From Clostridiales bacterium (GTDB lineage Bacteria; Bacillota; Clostridia; Caldicoprobacterales; DTU083): a stretch of DNA of 8,202 nucleotides. The stretch lies in NCBI GenBank assembly GCA_012512335.1, contig JAAZEK010000028.1, forward strand, positions 1-8,202, written 5' to 3'. The notes beneath the pieces were generated by a model that ran no database searches, was not told where the DNA came from, and saw nothing but the letters and a program-made list of their open reading frames with translations. A program made the position numbers and the translations under genes. How positions within the stretch are numbered: position 1 is the stretch's first letter; every line of letters starts with the position of its first letter. Below are positions 5,672-8,202 of this stretch, in pieces.

Positions 5672-7552
5672 CTACAGTTTATACAAATCCAAAGCATAGA
5701 TAACAAATGACATAACGAAACCCATCAACATCGTGATTATATATGATACCTTTTGTTTTTTGCTACATGTTAGCTTACGCCACTTCTTAATGAGCAGTAT
5801 GGTATACGCAAAGGGTAATAAGCCTAAAACTATACTTACCACTACATAGGGAATAAGTTCGTTTAATGTAGCTTCCAACCCAAACATTTTACCTGCTACA
5901 AAAACAATAACAATAATAGGAAGTGTTATAGCAAGACAAAGAATGAGCTGATATTTCTTCAAGGTATCATTTGTCCGCTCCCGCTTTTTGACTTTACGGA
6001 TTATAAACTTGACGAAATTACTTAGTAGAGTTATTAGGCTCCAAAGCATAGCGATTGCATATAGTGCTATCGCGACAATCAGAATCTTTATACTAGCGTC
6101 TGCCTCCAGTGCATCTCCATAGGCAGCTGATAATTTTCTTGTTCCATTACTATATGAGTATCTATCAAGAGAATTAATCTCCATACTTCCAGCTTTTTGA
6201 GTAACAAAGAATGTGTTCGGTGCTATTTGCTCACCTTTTATTTCAAGCATGCCTAACAAGGAGGCATAGAAGCCACCATCACTATTAGCGGTATACTGTC
6301 TTAATCCAAGAACAGTATACATTTTTCCAATTCCTTCTCGGATTGTTCTAGCTGAATAATATAATCCTTCTATATCGTATGGGCTTGTTCGTTCGTCCTT
6401 AGCTGCCATTTTTCCTAATTTGCCAAAAATCAAGGGAGGTAATCCATAATTATATACCATATCGTTGTTTTGATTTGTCATAACTACAAGGCCTACTCCT
6501 GAAATGGGATCTATCATCAGATATGAGGAATACATCATAGTATTACCGCCATGACCTAGTGTTTGCACATTGAATTCGTGTGACCAGAATCCATGATTGA
6601 CATGATCTATATTCGTACCTGGATAGCTTAGAGTGGGGGAGTACATTTCGGTATGTGTTTCACTTTTCTCAAATAGGTGTTTTGATCCTTGGCTATTAGG
6701 AACTAGTGCTTTGGCAAAGGTGATAAAATCCTCAAGGGTTCCAGCCGCTGATCCAGAAGGATATAAATTTAGAAACATAAGTCCATAGCCAAGGGGTTTT
6801 AAATCAGTTGTATAGCCTTCATTTTCCATTAGCTTTGACTGCACCCATTGGTTGTCGGAGTATATAGGCGACATTGAGCTATGCTCCATACCTAAAGGCG
6901 TAAAAATATTATCTTGTACATATTCAAAAAACTTTTGCCCACTGATTCGCTCCACAATATATCCTGCCAGCGAAACTCCCCAGTTAGAATAGGCAACAGC
7001 AGCATCTGGTTCATAAACCTGATGGGGTTCTGTTAGCTTTAGTGCATCTTCTAGAGCTAATATGCTATTAGAATCAACCGCATTCATTTGAAAAACTGTG
7101 TCTTCCCAACCAGCATTATGATTCATGAGATTTATCATACTAATGGGCTTGTCGTACCTAAGCTTGGTTAAATAGCCTTCGGGAAGATATTCTCTTATGT
7201 CTTCTTCTAGAACAATTTTCCCCTGTTCCCAAAGCTGCATGACGCTCACCCATACAAGAATCTTGGATACTGAACCCCACTCATATACTGTTTCATCATC
7301 AACAGCTATTTGGTTCTCAATATTCGCATAGCCGTATCCTCTTTTATATAATGTTTCCTGCCCGCGAAAAACAGCAATTGATACAGCTGCTGTAGTATCT
7401 TTGTTAGTTTCTAAATATGTATCTATTATTGATTCTATTTCATGATTGGGAAGACCAGAAGGTAGTGCTTGCCTAGCTGCTAAAGCTGTGGTTGGTAAAA
7501 CTGTAAAACAAATCGTTACCACAAGTAAGATTAAAATCAATCGGTTCTTCAT
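5672..7552 (-). CDS. Exported serine hydrolase, class C beta-lactamase family, with C-terminal membrane domain
   Basis: A 626-residue protein with an N-terminal signal peptide (residues 1-25, cleavage likely after ALA at 23-25). The outer catalytic domain covers about 35-365. It carries the three active-site motifs of the family: SVSK at 94-97 (catalytic Ser94, Lys97), YSN at 188-190, and HGGN at 334-337 in place of KTG. NLMNHNAGW (141-149) and SAAGTLEDFITFAKAL (268-283) are further family landmarks. A beta-rich linker of unknown fold covers about 390-480. Four membrane helices follow at about 489-511, 534-553, 565-588 and 602-622. The HxG form of the third motif is common in esterases and D-amino-peptidases of this family, so true beta-lactamase activity is not implied; cell-wall peptide or ester hydrolysis is as likely. 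TAGGAGGA (7561-7568, complement) lies 8 bases from the ATG. It is transcribed divergently from the MerR-type gene. Confidence 0.9.
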   Translation of the reverse strand: MKNRLILILLVVTICFTVLPTTALAARQALPSGLPNHEIESIIDTYLETNKDTTAAVSIAVFRGQETLYKRGYGYANIENQIAVDDETVYEWGSVSKILVWVSVMQLWEQGKIVLEEDIREYLPEGYLTKLRYDKPISMINLMNHNAGWEDTVFQMNAVDSNSILALEDALKLTEPHQVYEPDAAVAYSNWGVSLAGYIVERISGQKFFEYVQDNIFTPLGMEHSSMSPIYSDNQWVQSKLMENEGYTTDLKPLGYGLMFLNLYPSGSAAGTLEDFITFAKALVPNSQGSKHLFEKSETHTEMYSPTLSYPGTNIDHVNHGFWSHEFNVQTLGHGGNTMMYSSYLMIDPISGVGLVVMTNQNNDMVYNYGLPPLIFGKLGKMAAKDERTSPYDIEGLYYSARTIREGIGKMYTVLGLRQYTANSDGGFYASLLGMLEIKGEQIAPNTFFVTQKAGSMEINSLDRYSYSNGTRKLSAAYGDALEADASIKILIVAIALYAIAMLWSLITLLSNFVKFIIRKVKKRERTNDTLKKYQLILCLAITLPIIVIVFVAGKMFGLEATLNELIPYVVVSIVLGLLPFAYTILLIKKWRKLTCSKKQKVSYIITMLMGFVMSFVIYALDLYKL

Positions 7553-7644
7553 AAGAATAATCCTCCTATTTTCGCTCTCTATGTTACACTTAGCATGATA
7601 GTGTATGTATCTGTTTGCATTTAATTATTTCCTTAATACATAGT

Positions 7645-7653
7645 ATCATATCA
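7645..7653 (-). promoter_or_regulatory. Candidate extended -10 promoter of the serine hydrolase
   Basis: On the minus strand, TGATATGAT gives a TGn-extended TATGAT box. The predicted start near 7638 would leave a leader of about 85 bases. The -35 region is poor. It lies about 50 bp from the MerR-type operator of the divergent gene. Confidence 0.35.
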
Positions 7654-7699
7654 AAGTAAAATTTAGATTAACTTTCCATAGAAAAAACTAATTTATCTA

Positions 7700-7730
7700 T
7701 TGACCTTTACGCTACGTAATAGTTTATATT
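7700..7730 (+). promoter_or_regulatory. MerR-type promoter/operator of the TipA-like regulator
   Basis: TTGACC (7700-7705) and TATATT (7725-7730) are a good -35/-10 pair separated by 19 bases rather than 17. The inverted repeat TTACG-CTA-CGTAA (7707-7719) sits within the spacer. An overlong spacer carrying a palindrome is the hallmark of promoters activated by MerR-family proteins, which twist the DNA to realign the two boxes. Since the next gene encodes such a protein, autoregulation is the likely reading. Confidence 0.8.
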
Positions 7731-7747
7731 AGAATTAGGTCAATTGT

Positions 7748-7768
7748 ACTAGAGACTTAAGTCTTAGT
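7748..7768 (+). repeat. Palindromic stem in the leader of the MerR-type gene
   Basis: AGACTTAAGTCT (7753-7764) is a perfect 12-bp palindrome. It is extended by ACTA (7748-7751) pairing with TAGT (7765-7768), with G7752 bulged. It lies after the predicted transcription start (near 7737) and 22 bases before the ribosome-binding site. It could be a second operator or an RNA hairpin; nothing decides between them. Confidence 0.45.
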
Positions 7769-7801
7769 TGAAAGAGAGCACTAGCATAAAGGGAGAGGAA
7801 T

Positions 7802-8202
7802 ATGGAATATAGCATAAACGGATTAGCAAAGCTGGCAGGTGTTAGTACCCGTACACTGCGTTACTATGATGAAATTGGGCTATTGACTCCAAAGCGGATA
7901 AGTAGTAATGGTTACCGTGTCTACGGACAACATGAAGTTGATATACTCCAGCAGATTATGTTTTACCGAGAGCTAGGTGTATCATTAGGCGACATTAAAA
8001 ACATTCTAGGTTCCGAAAGCTACGACGGTATAGAAGCGCTGCAAGGACATCTATCGGCTTTGAAGGCAAAGAAAGAACAGATTGAGCTATTAATAAGCAA
8101 TGTAGAAAAGACCATTGCTACATCGAAGGGAGAGATAACAATGGGTAATAGAGAAAAGTTTGAAGGTTTCAAGCAGAAGCTGATCGAGGATAATGAAAAT
8201 AA
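7802..8202 (+). CDS. MerR-family regulator, TipA-like (partial, runs off the window)
   Basis: The first 133 codons of an open frame cut by the window end. Residues 3-70 form a MerR winged helix-turn-helix (INGLAKLAGVSTRTLRYYDE, then GLLTPKR, NGYRVYGQHEVDILQQI and ELGVSLGDIKNIL). Residues about 75-110 form the antiparallel dimerisation coiled coil. From about 117, NREKFEGFKQKLIEDNEN matches the start of the TipAS effector domain, which in TipA proteins binds peptide or multidrug ligands and activates transcription. GGGAG (7791-7795) gives good spacing to ATG 7802. The promoter is of the MerR-regulated type, so self-activation on ligand binding is expected. The divergent hydrolase gene is a possible second target. 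The internal ATG at 8141 could give a separate effector-domain product as in TipAS, but no clear ribosome-binding site supports this beyond AAGGGAGAG at 8127-8135. Confidence 0.9.
   Translation, partial: MEYSINGLAKLAGVSTRTLRYYDEIGLLTPKRISSNGYRVYGQHEVDILQQIMFYRELGVSLGDIKNILGSESYDGIEALQGHLSALKAKKEQIELLISNVEKTIATSKGEITMGNREKFEGFKQKLIEDNEN

Overview
The window is AT-rich DNA from a low-GC Gram-positive bacterium, most likely a member of the Clostridia. The evidence is strong purine-rich Shine-Dalgarno sites, TGnTATAAT-type extended -10 promoters, an ECF sigma factor paired with a single-pass membrane partner, an AEC permease, a membrane-anchored MutS-like ATPase and a TipA-type MerR regulator. 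The genus is not determined. It is a chromosomal stretch of small, mostly independent transcription units. No tRNA, rRNA, CRISPR array, insertion sequence or prophage gene was seen.

Layout: (1) 1-1671 holds an ECF sigma factor (204-752) and a translationally coupled single-pass membrane protein with a DUF4367-like outer domain (754-1626). This is a probable sigma/anti-sigma operon. A candidate ECF promoter and a perfect 16-bp palindrome precede it, and a textbook terminator closes it. (2) 1672-2842 holds an AEC-family permease. A 20-bp near-palindrome lies over its TATAAT box, and its leader may contain an attenuator. (3) 2955-4809 holds a MutS-domain ATPase with four predicted membrane segments, preceded by an extended -10 box and a strong leader stem-loop. 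(4) 4815-5658 holds a decayed PAS sensor histidine kinase. The PAS domain, the H-box and the C-terminal part of the ATPase domain survive in three different frames, and the middle is deleted. Unrecognised short coding remnants follow it. (5) 7552-5672 on the minus strand holds a secreted or membrane-anchored class-C-type serine hydrolase with a four-helix C-terminal membrane domain. (6) 7700-8202 holds a divergent MerR/TipA-like regulator, cut by the window edge. Its promoter has the 19-bp spacer and central inverted repeat typical of MerR-controlled genes.

How the genes relate: the sigma factor and its membrane partner form one signalling unit. The hydrolase and the MerR-type gene share a divergent intergenic region and could be co-regulated, but this is inference. 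The permease, the MutS-like gene and the dead kinase look independent. No clear multi-gene defence or biosynthetic system is visible. The most unusual items are the membrane MutS-like ATPase with its structured leader, the kinase fossil, and a set of well-formed palindromes in the intergenic regions.
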